Shown: in pieces, positions 1 to 7,489 of the stretch
How positions within the stretch are numbered: position 1 is the stretch's first letter
Layout of the letters: each line of letters starts with the position of its first letter
DNA from: Caldimonas manganoxidans ATCC BAA-369
GTDB taxonomy: Bacteria; Pseudomonadota; Gammaproteobacteria; Burkholderiales; Burkholderiaceae_C
Length of the DNA: 64,000 nucleotides
NCBI RefSeq assembly: GCF_000381125.1
Contig: NZ_KB905937.1
Coordinates: forward strand, 41,563 to 105,562
Direction: 5' to 3'
Notes under the pieces: generated by a model
Told to the model about the DNA's origin: nothing
What the model saw: the letters and a program-made list of their open reading frames with translations, nothing else
Databases searched by the model: none
Translations under genes and position numbers: made by a program

Positions 1-826
1 GCCAGCGGCTGATGCGATCGGGCAGGCCAGCGGCCGACAGCACCAGCAGTCGAGCCATCAGGCCGCCCAGCAAGCCGCAGGCCAGCACCACCCCCACGGC
101 CGGCAGCAACAGATCGGCCGACAAAGCCTGCACCTGGATGCGACCGAAATAGGTGACGTTGCCGAACACCGAGACGGCCATCAAGCCCGCCAGCACGATG
201 GCGCCGATCACCACCGTGCTGGCCCGGCTGTCCAGCCCACGCCAAAACTCCTCGATGCAGAACACCACCCCCGCCAGCGGCGCGTGGAAAACCGCTGCAA
301 TGCCCGCGGCACCGCCAGCGGCCAACAGGGCATGGTCGTCGATGCCCGAGCGCGGCGACAGCCAGCGCCGGGCATGCAGCATGACGCCGGCGCCCACCTG
401 CACCGCCGGCCCCTCACGGCCCACCGACAGGCCCGCCAACATCGAACCCGAAGTGAGCAGGAGTTTTGCGCAACTCAAGCGCAACGAGACGAACCGCTTG
501 CGCGTATCGGGCGTGACTGCCGCATCCATGGCTGCCGTGACTTGCGGAATGCCCGACCCCGCCGCACCGGGGGCCACGCGTTGCGTGATCCACACCAGGG
601 CCACCACCCAGGCCGGCGTCCACAGCAAGGCCAGCCAGGGCCGCGGACCGGTGAGCGCTTCGAATTGGTGTATGGCGGCATTGCTCAGCAGCGTGAATCC
701 CACGATGAACAGGCCGGCCGCCGCAGCATGGGCCAACACGATGAGGCGATCCACCCAAACTCGGGCATCGCTGAGCTCCCGGCGCACATTGGCCAGGAAA
801 TCGGGTTCATGGGAAGGAGGGGTCAT
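1..826 (-). CDS. CLC-family chloride/proton antiporter, C-terminal part outside window
   Basis: Inner-membrane chloride transporter. Translation from the ATG at 826 gives 275 residues before the window edge, so the remaining helices lie to the left. Visible CLC signatures are GSGIP (residues 90-94, chloride-binding loop), GREGP (136-140, with the gating glutamate E138) and a Glu pair at 192-193 in the place of the internal proton glutamate of E. coli ClcA. Keeping both glutamates points to a 2Cl-/H+ exchanger rather than a passive channel; this is inferred from the ClcA paradigm. The gene is divergent from ssb, leaving about 100 bp for both promoters. Long open frames on the opposite strand here are shadows of this gene. 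Confidence 0.9.
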   Translation of the reverse strand, partial: MTPPSHEPDFLANVRRELSDARVWVDRLIVLAHAAAAGLFIVGFTLLSNAAIHQFEALTGPRPWLALLWTPAWVVALVWITQRVAPGAAGSGIPQVTAAMDAAVTPDTRKRFVSLRLSCAKLLLTSGSMLAGLSVGREGPAVQVGAGVMLHARRWLSPRSGIDDHALLAAGGAAGIAAVFHAPLAGVVFCIEEFWRGLDSRASTVVIGAIVLAGLMAVSVFGNVTYFGRIQVQALSADLLLPAVGVVLACGLLGGLMARLLVLSAAGLPDRISRW

Positions 827-887
827 GGTCTTGCCAACTGTAAGCGCAGCCCGCTGATGAGGGAGCCCCTGCAAGAGCCGGGCCCGG

Positions 888-893
888 CATAAT
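888..893 (+). promoter_or_regulatory. putative -10 box of ssb promoter
   Basis: CATAAT lies 36 bp before the ssb start in the short divergent gap between the CLC gene and ssb. It is the best -10-like hexamer there. No convincing -35 element is visible, so the assignment is tentative. Confidence 0.3.
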
Positions 894-928
894 GCCTGAT
901 CGAACCCATAGTTTCTCAGGAGCCGGCC

Positions 929-1396
929 ATGGCCTCGATCAACAAAGTCATCCTCATCGGCAACCTCGGCCGCGACCCCGAGGTGCGTTACACCCCCAAC
1001 GGGGCCGCGATTTGCAATGTGACCATTGCCACTTCGCGCAGCTGGAAGGACAAAAACTCCGGCGAGCGCATGGAAGAAACCGAGTGGCATCGCGTGGTCT
1101 TTTACGATCGGCTGGCCGAAATCGCCGGCGAATACCTCAAGAAAGGCCGCTCGGTCTATGTGGAAGGCCGTCTGAAGACGCGCAAATGGCAGGACAAGGA
1201 CGGCGTGGACAAGTACACCACCGAGATCATTGCCGAGCAGATGCAAATGCTCGGCGGCCGCGACGGCAGCGCCGAGGACGGCGCCAGCGGCACCAGCTCG
1301 CCCCGAGCGGCCGGCCGCCCCCCTGCGGCATCCATGCCTGCGCCTCAGAAGTCCAGCACGGGCTTCGACGACATGGACGACGACATCCCGTTCTAA
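929..1396 (+). CDS. ssb: single-stranded DNA-binding protein
   Basis: Cytoplasmic SSB, 155 residues, which binds single-stranded DNA as a tetramer in replication, repair and recombination. The N-terminal OB fold (about residues 1-110) starts [20 protein letters not shown], the classic SSB opening. A Ser/Ala/Pro-rich linker leads to the acidic tip DDDIPF, which recruits partner proteins such as Exo I, RecO and PriA. Length and tail are normal for the family. A gagcc stretch is the only Shine-Dalgarno-like feature near the ATG at 929. A strong terminator follows, so ssb is probably monocistronic. Confidence 0.97.
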   Translation: MASINKVILIGNLGRDPEVRYTPNGAAICNVTIATSRSWKDKNSGERMEETEWHRVVFYDRLAEIAGEYLKKGRSVYVEGRLKTRKWQDKDGVDKYTTEIIAEQMQMLGGRDGSAEDGASGTSSPRAAGRPPAASMPAPQKSSTGFDDMDDDIPF

Positions 1397-1437
1397 GCGC
1401 CCTCGCATCGGTCGCGCCCCCCCCCGACCTGCACCCC

Positions 1438-1470
1438 AGGCCCCAAGCCCCCAAGGCTTGGGGCCTTTTT
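1438..1470 (+). terminator. rho-independent terminator of ssb
   Basis: An 11-bp perfect stem (GGCCCCAAGCC / GGCTTGGGGCC) with a 5-nt loop is followed by five T residues at 1466-1470. It sits 42 nt after the ssb stop codon. Confidence 0.9.
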
Positions 1471-1535
1471 GCATCCCCACCGGCCGGCATCGTCCGCGCT
1501 GCTGGTTTCCCCTAGGTTCACATGATCGTCCAGCA

Positions 1536-1558
1536 CTTATATTTGTATGTGCTTATAT
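1536..1558 (+). promoter_or_regulatory. putative ArsR operator over the sox promoter
   Basis: An AT-rich island in a high-GC context contains CTTATAT twice (1536-1542 and 1552-1558, period 16). The same bases form an imperfect dyad, ATAT..G.A..T.C..ATAT, at 1539-1558. It ends 4 bp before the ATG of the ArsR gene and overlaps a TATATT -10-like hexamer at 1538-1543, with TTCACA at 1517-1522 as a weak -35. The position suits autorepression by the ArsR protein and control of the sox genes behind it; this is inference. Confidence 0.5.
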
Positions 1559-1562
1559 CGTT

Positions 1563-1907
1563 ATGTCTGAAACCCGCACGGATCTCGCCCAGCACGACGC
1601 CCAGCTCGTCTTCGAGCAGGCCGCGGAGTTGTTTGGCCTGTTGGCCGCCCCCATGCGGCTGCGCATCATCAGTGAGCTCTGCGAGGGGGAACGCAATGTG
1701 TTGCAGCTGCTGGAGCGCACGGGGGCCACGCAGGCGAACATGTCGCAGCATTTGGCGATGCTGTATCGCGCCGGTGTGCTGACACGCCGACGCGATGGCT
1801 CGCAGGTGTATTACCGCCTGGGCGACCGGCGGCTGGCCGGACTGTGCCGCACGCTGTGCACCGATGTGGCCGCCGGGCTGCATGCGTCGGTGCCGCGGGA
1901 TCCGTGA
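1563..1907 (+). CDS. ArsR/SmtB-family regulator of the sox operon
   Basis: A 114-residue winged-helix repressor of the ArsR/SmtB type. The core runs from about residue 15 to 100, with the recognition-helix region QANMSQHLAMLYRAG and the wing RRRDGSQVYYRL. Cysteines are C40, C95 and C99; paired cysteines serve as sulfur or thiol sensors in several sulfur-responsive ArsR proteins. Gene position, directly in front of soxC with the soxC frame starting at or just after its stop codon, makes it the likely repressor of the sox operon. The ATG at 1563 has no Shine-Dalgarno and lies next to the proposed operator, so the mRNA may be nearly leaderless. It is clearly related to the ArsR gene at 7106, with the same cysteine spacing. 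Confidence 0.85.
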   Translation: MSETRTDLAQHDAQLVFEQAAELFGLLAAPMRLRIISELCEGERNVLQLLERTGATQANMSQHLAMLYRAGVLTRRRDGSQVYYRLGDRRLAGLCRTLCTDVAAGLHASVPRDP

Positions 1908-1933
1908 TGCGGGATTGCCCCAAGGAGCAGGCC

Positions 1934-3310
1934 GTGGATGATCGCCCCTTTTCCCCCGCAAGAATCAAGAAAGCGCCAGAGAATTTTCTCGACGCTCGAG
2001 GTCTGCGGATCGTGCGTGAGCAAGCCCGTCAGGGGCGGCGCGATTTCATCCGCACGGCCTTTGCCGCGGCTGCGGCCACGGCCGCAGCCGCGGGCGTTCG
2101 GGCTCAAGGACAGACCGGGCCCGAGCAAGCGGGCGATCCGGAAATTTTGAACCTGCCGGCGCACACCACGGGCTTGGGGCAGCCGGTGGTCACCGACGGC
2201 TACGGCAAGCCCTCGAAATATGAGGCCAATGTGCAGCGCCGCCAAAGCCCGGGCTTGACGCAAACCCGGCAGGCTTCGGTGTCGTTCACGCCGCTGCAGT
2301 CCTTGTTCGGCATCATCACCCCCAGCGGCTTGCACTTCGAGCGGCACCATCAGGGATGGTGGGACATCGACCCCAGCCGGCACCGCTTGATGATCAACGG
2401 CTCGGATGAGCGCATGCTGCGCCGTCCGATGGTGTTCACGATGGATGAGCTGATGCGCCTGCCCAGCGTATCGCGCTTCCACTTCATCGAATGCGGCGCC
2501 AACACCGGCATGGAATGGGGCAATGTGGCCGTGCCCACCGTGCAGTACACGCACGGCATGATCAGTTGCAGCGAGTTCACCGGCGTGCCGCTGCGTCTGC
2601 TGTTGGAGATGTGCGGCGCCGACTTCAAGCGCGGCCGCTTCGTGCTGGCCGAAGGGGCCGACGGCTCCTCGATGACGCGCACCATCCCGATGAGCCTGGT
2701 CGAAAGCGGCGAGGTGCTGGTGGCTTACGGACAAAACGGCGAAATGCTGCGCCCGGAAAACGGCTACCCCTTGCGCTTGGTGGTGCCAGGGGTGCAAGGG
2801 GTCAGTTGGGTGAAGTATTTGCGCCGCATCGAACTGGGCGACAAGCCTTATGCCACCAAGGACGAGGTGCTGCACTATGTCGATCTGATGCCCGATGGCT
2901 TGCACCGGCAGTACACCAGCATCCAAGAGGTCAAGAGCGTGGTGACCACGCCTTCGGGCGGCCAAGTGCTGCTGGACAAGGGCTTTCACACGATCTCCGG
3001 TTTGGCCTGGTCGGGGCGCGGCAAGATCACGCGTGTGGATGTCTCGGTCGATGGGGGCCGATCTTGGCGCCAGGCGCGTCTGCAAGCCCCGGTGCTGAGC
3101 AAGTGCCTGACGCGCTTCACCCTGGACTGGGTGTGGAATGGTCAACCCGCCTTGGTGCAAAGCCGCGCCACGGACGAGACCGGCCATGTGCAACCCACGT
3201 ATTCGCAGTTGCGCGCCGTGCGGGGCACGCGCTCGATCTATCACAACAACGCCATCCAAACCTGGCTGGTGGGCGAAGACGGCGAGGTGAAAAATGTTCA
3301 ACTCTCTTGA
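1934..3310 (+). CDS. soxC: sulfane dehydrogenase molybdopterin subunit SoxC
   Basis: Periplasmic Mo-cofactor subunit of the Sox sulfur dehydrogenase SoxCD, which oxidises the SoxY-bound sulfane sulfur. I chose the GTG at 1934 because AAGGAG lies 6 nt upstream; an ATG at 1907, overlapping the ArsR stop, is in frame but lacks a good Shine-Dalgarno. RRDFIRTAF followed by an Ala-rich hydrophobic stretch is a twin-arginine export signal, as needed for a folded Mo enzyme. The sulfite-oxidase-type domain carries the Mo-ligand cysteine in FIECGANTG, and the C-terminal third is the dimerisation domain. Its 3' end overlaps soxD by 17 nt. Confidence 0.93.
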   Translation: MDDRPFSPARIKKAPENFLDARGLRIVREQARQGRRDFIRTAFAAAAATAAAAGVRAQGQTGPEQAGDPEILNLPAHTTGLGQPVVTDGYGKPSKYEANVQRRQSPGLTQTRQASVSFTPLQSLFGIITPSGLHFERHHQGWWDIDPSRHRLMINGSDERMLRRPMVFTMDELMRLPSVSRFHFIECGANTGMEWGNVAVPTVQYTHGMISCSEFTGVPLRLLLEMCGADFKRGRFVLAEGADGSSMTRTIPMSLVESGEVLVAYGQNGEMLRPENGYPLRLVVPGVQGVSWVKYLRRIELGDKPYATKDEVLHYVDLMPDGLHRQYTSIQEVKSVVTTPSGGQVLLDKGFHTISGLAWSGRGKITRVDVSVDGGRSWRQARLQAPVLSKCLTRFTLDWVWNGQPALVQSRATDETGHVQPTYSQLRAVRGTRSIYHNNAIQTWLVGEDGEVKNVQLS

Positions 3311-4373
3311 ACACCGCCGTCTGTGCGGCCGCCGGCTGCTGACGGCGCTGAGCTTGGCATGCGCAGCGTCGGTCGCGCTGGCCACCAGTGCCGAGCGGTT
3401 TCCTGGCATCGGACGCACGGCCACGCCGGCGGAAATCCGCGCATGGGACATCGATGTGCGCCCCGACTTCGCCGGACTGCCCCCGGGCGCCGGCTCGGTC
3501 GCACGCGGACAGCAGGTGTGGGAAGCGCAATGCGCTTCATGCCACGGGGTGTTTGGCGAATCGAACGAGGTGTTCTCGCCTTTGGTGGGCGGCACGACCC
3601 GGCAAGACATGCTCACCGGGCGGGTGGCGCGCCTGACCGACCCCAGCTTTCCCGGCCGCACGACGATGATGAAGCTGTCGCAGGTCTCCACCCTGTGGGA
3701 CTACATCCGGCGTGCCATGCCTTGGACCCAGCCGAAGTCGCTCAGCGTGGACGATGTGTATGCGGTCACCGCTTACCTGCTGAATCTGTCCGGGGTGGTG
3801 GAGGAGGACTTCGTGCTGAGCCAGCACAACATCGCCCAGGTGCAGCAGCGTCTGCCCAACCGCCATGGCATGACCACCGCGCATGCGATGTGGCCGGGCC
3901 CGGAATTCTCCGGCACCGCAAAGCCCGATGTGCAGGGCTCCAGCTGCATGCGCAACTGCCCGGTGGAGCCCAAAGTCACGTCCTATCTCCCCGAACATGC
4001 GCGCGATGCGCACGGCAATCTGGCCGAACAAAATCGTTTGGTCGGCCCGCAGCGCGGTGCGGTGACCACGCGCACGGCCGCCGCGGCGCCGGCGGCCGCC
4101 GCCGCCGACAGGGGCGCCGTGCCGACGGAGCTCTTACAGCAGCACGCCTGCACGGCCTGCCACGGCATGGACCGCACACAGGTCGGTCCCTCGTTCCAAG
4201 AGATTGCGCAGCGCTATGCCCACCGACGCGATGCGGCCGACTATCTGCGCAGCAAGATCATCGCCGGCGGCGTGGGTGTTTGGGGGCAGATCCCCATGCC
4301 AGCGCAGTCGCTGCCAGAATCGGATGCACAGGCCATTGCCGAATGGCTGGCCCGTGGCGCGACTCGTCCTTGA
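3294..4373 (+). CDS. soxD: sulfur dehydrogenase diheme cytochrome c subunit SoxD
   Basis: A 359-residue periplasmic c-type cytochrome and electron-accepting partner of SoxC. A signal peptide spans about residues 1-31. Two haem-binding motifs are present: CASCH at 80-84 and CTACH at 286-290. The second domain follows an Ala-rich linker (about 258-275) that separates the two cytochrome domains. The ATG at 3294 lies inside the end of soxC, so translation is probably coupled. Length and the two-haem layout match SoxD. Like SoxC, it needs the SoxYZ carrier encoded downstream. Confidence 0.92.
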   Translation: MFNSLEHRRLCGRRLLTALSLACAASVALATSAERFPGIGRTATPAEIRAWDIDVRPDFAGLPPGAGSVARGQQVWEAQCASCHGVFGESNEVFSPLVGGTTRQDMLTGRVARLTDPSFPGRTTMMKLSQVSTLWDYIRRAMPWTQPKSLSVDDVYAVTAYLLNLSGVVEEDFVLSQHNIAQVQQRLPNRHGMTTAHAMWPGPEFSGTAKPDVQGSSCMRNCPVEPKVTSYLPEHARDAHGNLAEQNRLVGPQRGAVTTRTAAAAPAAAAADRGAVPTELLQQHACTACHGMDRTQVGPSFQEIAQRYAHRRDAADYLRSKIIAGGVGVWGQIPMPAQSLPESDAQAIAEWLARGATRP

Positions 4374-4405
4374 TCCTCTTGCGCCACGTTTTTGAGGAGT
4401 TCGAC

Positions 4406-4870
4406 ATGCTCAACCGCCGACTCATGCTGCAACGCAGTGCCACTGTGGCTTCGCTGATGGCCGCCGCCGGTGTGTGGCCGACGTGGGCTGCCGCCCAGTC
4501 CGGGTATCCCAAGGCCGCCTTCGAGGCGCGCTCGATGGCCGATCTGACCAAAACCTTGGGGCTGTCGACGCCGACCGAAAGCAAGGCCGTCACCGTCACG
4601 GGGCCGGACATCGCCGAAAACGGCGGTGCCGTGCCCTTGGGCGCGGCCGTGGCGCTGCCCGGGGTCAAACGCCTCATGTTGTTGATCGAAAAGAACCCCA
4701 ACTTGCTGGCCGCCATGTTCGATTTGACCGAATCGATGGAGCCGTCTTTGTCCACCGGCGTCAAGATGGGCCAATCGTCCGACGTTTACGCCGTGGCGGT
4801 GATGAACGACGGTCGTGTGCTGTTCGCACGCAAGGAAATCAAAGTGACCTTGGGCGGCTGTGGCGGCTGA
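4406..4870 (+). CDS. soxY: sulfur-carrier protein SoxY
   Basis: The 154-residue carrier subunit on which Sox intermediates are covalently held. The C-terminus is GGCGG, the flexible arm whose cysteine (C152) binds the sulfur substrate; this motif is diagnostic. The N-terminus MLNRRLMLQRSATVASLMAA is an export signal of Tat-like character, ending near WAAAQS. The start is fixed by GAGGAG at 4394-4399, 6 nt before the ATG. It pairs with SoxZ, encoded 40 nt downstream. Confidence 0.96.
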   Translation: MLNRRLMLQRSATVASLMAAAGVWPTWAAAQSGYPKAAFEARSMADLTKTLGLSTPTESKAVTVTGPDIAENGGAVPLGAAVALPGVKRLMLLIEKNPNLLAAMFDLTESMEPSLSTGVKMGQSSDVYAVAVMNDGRVLFARKEIKVTLGGCGG

Positions 4871-4910
4871 GCCGCCCCCCACGGCAACTAGAACCCTCTG
4901 GAGCAAGACC

Positions 4911-5222
4911 ATGGCAGAACCGATGCGCATCCGCGCCCAATTGGCCGGCGACAAAGCCACCGTGCGCGTGCTGATGTCCCATGAAATGGAAACCGGTCAA
5001 CGCAAAGACGCCAGCGGCAAGATCGTGCCGGCTTGGCACATCCAGGAAGTGGTTGCCAAGCACAATGACAAGGTGGTGATGACGGCCCATTGGGGCCCGG
5101 CCATTTCCAAGAATCCGTACTTGCAGTTCGTCGTCAAGGACGCCAAAGCTGGCGACCGCATCACCTTGACCTGGGTAGACAACCGCGGCGACACGCGCAC
5201 CGACTCGGTGGCCGTGACCTGA
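4911..5222 (+). CDS. soxZ: thiosulfate oxidation carrier complex protein SoxZ
   Basis: A 103-residue partner of SoxY with an immunoglobulin-like beta fold and no cysteine of its own. The start at 4911 (MAEPMRIRAQ) is preceded by TGGAGC and matches the usual short SoxZ N-terminus; a longer in-frame opening from 4860 lies partly inside soxY and is rejected. No signal peptide is seen, as expected for a protein that is exported as a complex with SoxY. In many Burkholderiales clusters soxA and soxX follow; here soxB follows directly after 22 nt. Confidence 0.95.
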   Translation: MAEPMRIRAQLAGDKATVRVLMSHEMETGQRKDASGKIVPAWHIQEVVAKHNDKVVMTAHWGPAISKNPYLQFVVKDAKAGDRITLTWVDNRGDTRTDSVAVT

Positions 5223-5244
5223 GCCGCCCCACCAGCGCAGACCC

Positions 5245-6984
5245 ATGTCGCTGTCCAAGCGCGAGTTTCTCGGTGTGCTGGCCGCGGCAGCCGCCGCAGG
5301 CCTGCCGCTGGCGCGTCATGCGCAGGCCGACACCGCCTCGGCCCAAGCCGGGCTGTACGATGTGCCGCCTTTCGGCAACGTGAGCTTCCTGCACCTGACG
5401 GACTGCCACGCGCAGCTATTGCCCTTGTATTTTCGTGAGCCCAGCGTCAACCTGGGCGTGGGGCCGATGGCCGCGCGCCCCCCGCACCTGGTGGGCGAGC
5501 ATTTGCTGCGGTATGCGGGCCTGCGCCCGGGCAGCGCGGCCGCGCATGCGTTCACGTTTTTGGACTTCGACACGGCGGCGCGCCGCTATGGCAAGGTGGG
5601 CGGGTTTGCGCATCTGGCCACGCTGGTGCGACAGCTCAAAGCCAGCCGCCCTGGCGCCTTGTTGCTCGATGGGGGCGACACCTGGCAAGGCTCGGCCTTG
5701 GCGTTGTGGACGCGCGGACAGGACATGGTGCAAGCCTGCTTGCAGCTGGGCGTGGACGTGATGACCGGTCATTGGGAATTCACGTATGGCCAAGCCCGGG
5801 TGCAAGAGCTGGTGGACAAGACGCTGGCCGGGCGCATCGAGTTCCTGGCGCACAACGTGAAGACGGCCGACTTCGGCGACCCGGTGTTCAAGGGCTGGAC
5901 CTTGCGTGAGATCAACGGCGTGCCCTGCGCCATCATCGGTCAGGCGTTCCCTTACACGCCGATCGCCAACCCGCGCTACTTCGTGCCGGAGTGGACCTTC
6001 GGCATCCAGGAAGAAGCTTTGCAACAGCTGGTGGACCAGGTCCGTGCGGCCGGTGCGCAGGTGGTGGTGCTGCTGTCGCACAACGGCATGGACGTGGACT
6101 TGAAGCTGGCCTCGCGGGTGCGCGGCATCGACGCCATCTTGGGCGGGCACACGCACGATGGCCTGCCGGTACCGGTGCTGGTGGACAACGCTGGCGGCAA
6201 AACGATCGTGACCAACGCCGGCAGTCACGGCAAGTTCCTCGGTGTGCTGGATTTGCAGGTGCGCAGCGGCCGGGTGGCCGATTTCCGCTACCGTCTGCTG
6301 CCGGTGTTTGCCAACCAACTCCAGCCCGATGCGGCCATGGCCGCACTGATCGAAGACTTGCGCGCCCCCCACGAGGCTCGCCTGAACGAGCCCTTGGCCG
6401 TCACCGAAGGCTTGCTGTATCGACGGGGCAATTTCAACGGCACATGGGACCAGCTCATCTGCGATGCCTTGATGGAAGTGTGTGACGCCCCCATCGCTTT
6501 TTCGCCTGGGTTTCGATGGGGATCGACCCTGCTGCCCGGCCAGACCATCACCCGTGAACGCATGATGGACCAAGTGGCCACCACGTATTCCTATGTCACG
6601 GTCACCGAGATGAGCGGCCAGACGATCAAGACCGTGCTGGAAGACGTGTGCGACAACTTGTTCAACCCCGACCCGTACTATCAGCAAGGCGGCGACATGG
6701 TCCGCGTGGGCGGGCTGAGCTATGCCTGTGAGCCCAGTGCGCCGATGGGCCGGCGCATCCAGGATCTGCGCCTGGACGGTCAGCCCTTGCAGGCGGACAA
6801 AATCTACCGAGTGGCCGGCTGGGCCCCGGTGTCGGAGGCGGCCGCCGCAGCCGGGGGGCCCATGGTGTGGGAGGTGCTGGAGACTTGGTTCAAGACCCAT
6901 CGGCAAGTGCGCTTGCGCCGCCCCAACCAGCCTCGACTCATTGGCATGCAAGGCAACCCGGGATGGGCCGCCTTGGGCACTTGA
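5245..6984 (+). CDS. soxB: thiosulfohydrolase SoxB
   Basis: A 579-residue periplasmic dimanganese hydrolase that releases sulfate from SoxY-bound thiosulfonate. The N-terminus SKREFLGVLAAAAAAGLPLA is a Tat-like signal. Metallophosphoesterase motifs are HLTDCHAQL (D53 and H55), GGDTW, the SoxB hallmark GHWEFTYG in place of GNHEFDYG, and GGHTHDG. The C-terminal half is the 5'-nucleotidase domain. Length is normal. It is the last sox gene of the operon. A 6-bp hairpin without a T-run (6992-7011) follows the stop. Confidence 0.95.
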   Translation: MSLSKREFLGVLAAAAAAGLPLARHAQADTASAQAGLYDVPPFGNVSFLHLTDCHAQLLPLYFREPSVNLGVGPMAARPPHLVGEHLLRYAGLRPGSAAAHAFTFLDFDTAARRYGKVGGFAHLATLVRQLKASRPGALLLDGGDTWQGSALALWTRGQDMVQACLQLGVDVMTGHWEFTYGQARVQELVDKTLAGRIEFLAHNVKTADFGDPVFKGWTLREINGVPCAIIGQAFPYTPIANPRYFVPEWTFGIQEEALQQLVDQVRAAGAQVVVLLSHNGMDVDLKLASRVRGIDAILGGHTHDGLPVPVLVDNAGGKTIVTNAGSHGKFLGVLDLQVRSGRVADFRYRLLPVFANQLQPDAAMAALIEDLRAPHEARLNEPLAVTEGLLYRRGNFNGTWDQLICDALMEVCDAPIAFSPGFRWGSTLLPGQTITRERMMDQVATTYSYVTVTEMSGQTIKTVLEDVCDNLFNPDPYYQQGGDMVRVGGLSYACEPSAPMGRRIQDLRLDGQPLQADKIYRVAGWAPVSEAAAAAGGPMVWEVLETWFKTHRQVRLRRPNQPRLIGMQGNPGWAALGT

Positions 6985-7105
6985 AACCTCTGTCGGCCTG
7001 GAGCAGCCGACGATGGCGCTGCGGCTCAATATCGTTTGATCTGCATAAACCACTACTTGCAAGCGCGGCGTTATCATTGATTGCGTGTGTTGACCGGGTG
7101 TTGCC

Positions 7106-7465
7106 GTGACTGCCATTGCCGAAGCCGACGAAGTGTTCGATTCCGCCGCCGAGCTGTTTGCACTGCTGTCCACGCCGGTGCGGCTGCGCTTGATCAGCGC
7201 GCTGTGTCACCAGGAGAAGAACGTCTCGGAACTGCTGCGCGAAATCGACACGACGCAACCCAATTTGTCTCAGCATTTGGCGGTGCTGTACCGTGCCGGC
7301 ATTCTGGGGCGTCGGCGCGAGGGCACGCAGGTGTTCTATCGCGTGGTGAGCGAACGCGCCGCGGCCTTGTGCCGCGCGGTGTGCAACCAAGTGGCCTTGG
7401 AAATGGATGCTCAGGCCGCGCTGCCCGAACACGAGCGCTTGATGCCGGCGCTGCGGCGCCGCTGA
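7106..7465 (+). CDS. second ArsR/SmtB-family regulator
   Basis: A 119-residue winged-helix ArsR protein closely resembling the one at 1563: both share TPxRLRLI/APMRLRII, QPNLSQHLAVLYRAG-like recognition helices and RRREGTQVFYR wings. Cysteines C34, C89 and C93 have exactly the spacing of C40, C95 and C99 in the first protein (55 and 4 residues). The start is a GTG at 7106. It lies 121 bp after soxB and could be expressed with the sox genes or alone. A role as a second sulfur-responsive regulator is inferred from position and the shared cysteine pattern. Confidence 0.85.
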   Translation: MTAIAEADEVFDSAAELFALLSTPVRLRLISALCHQEKNVSELLREIDTTQPNLSQHLAVLYRAGILGRRREGTQVFYRVVSERAAALCRAVCNQVALEMDAQAALPEHERLMPALRRR

Positions 7466-7489
7466 TGGATCGCGCCGCGCGGCCGTGGC

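Noticed and set aside
1811..3691. Open frame of 626 codons on the minus strand across soxC and soxD
   Set aside because: It is antisense to two well-supported genes, has no recognisable domain, and is composed of the His/Arg/Ala-rich sequence typical of shadows in high-GC DNA.
6992..7011. Hairpin GTCGGC/GCCGAC after soxB as a terminator
   Set aside because: Stem of only 6 bp and no T-run; kept as a remark in the soxB entry.
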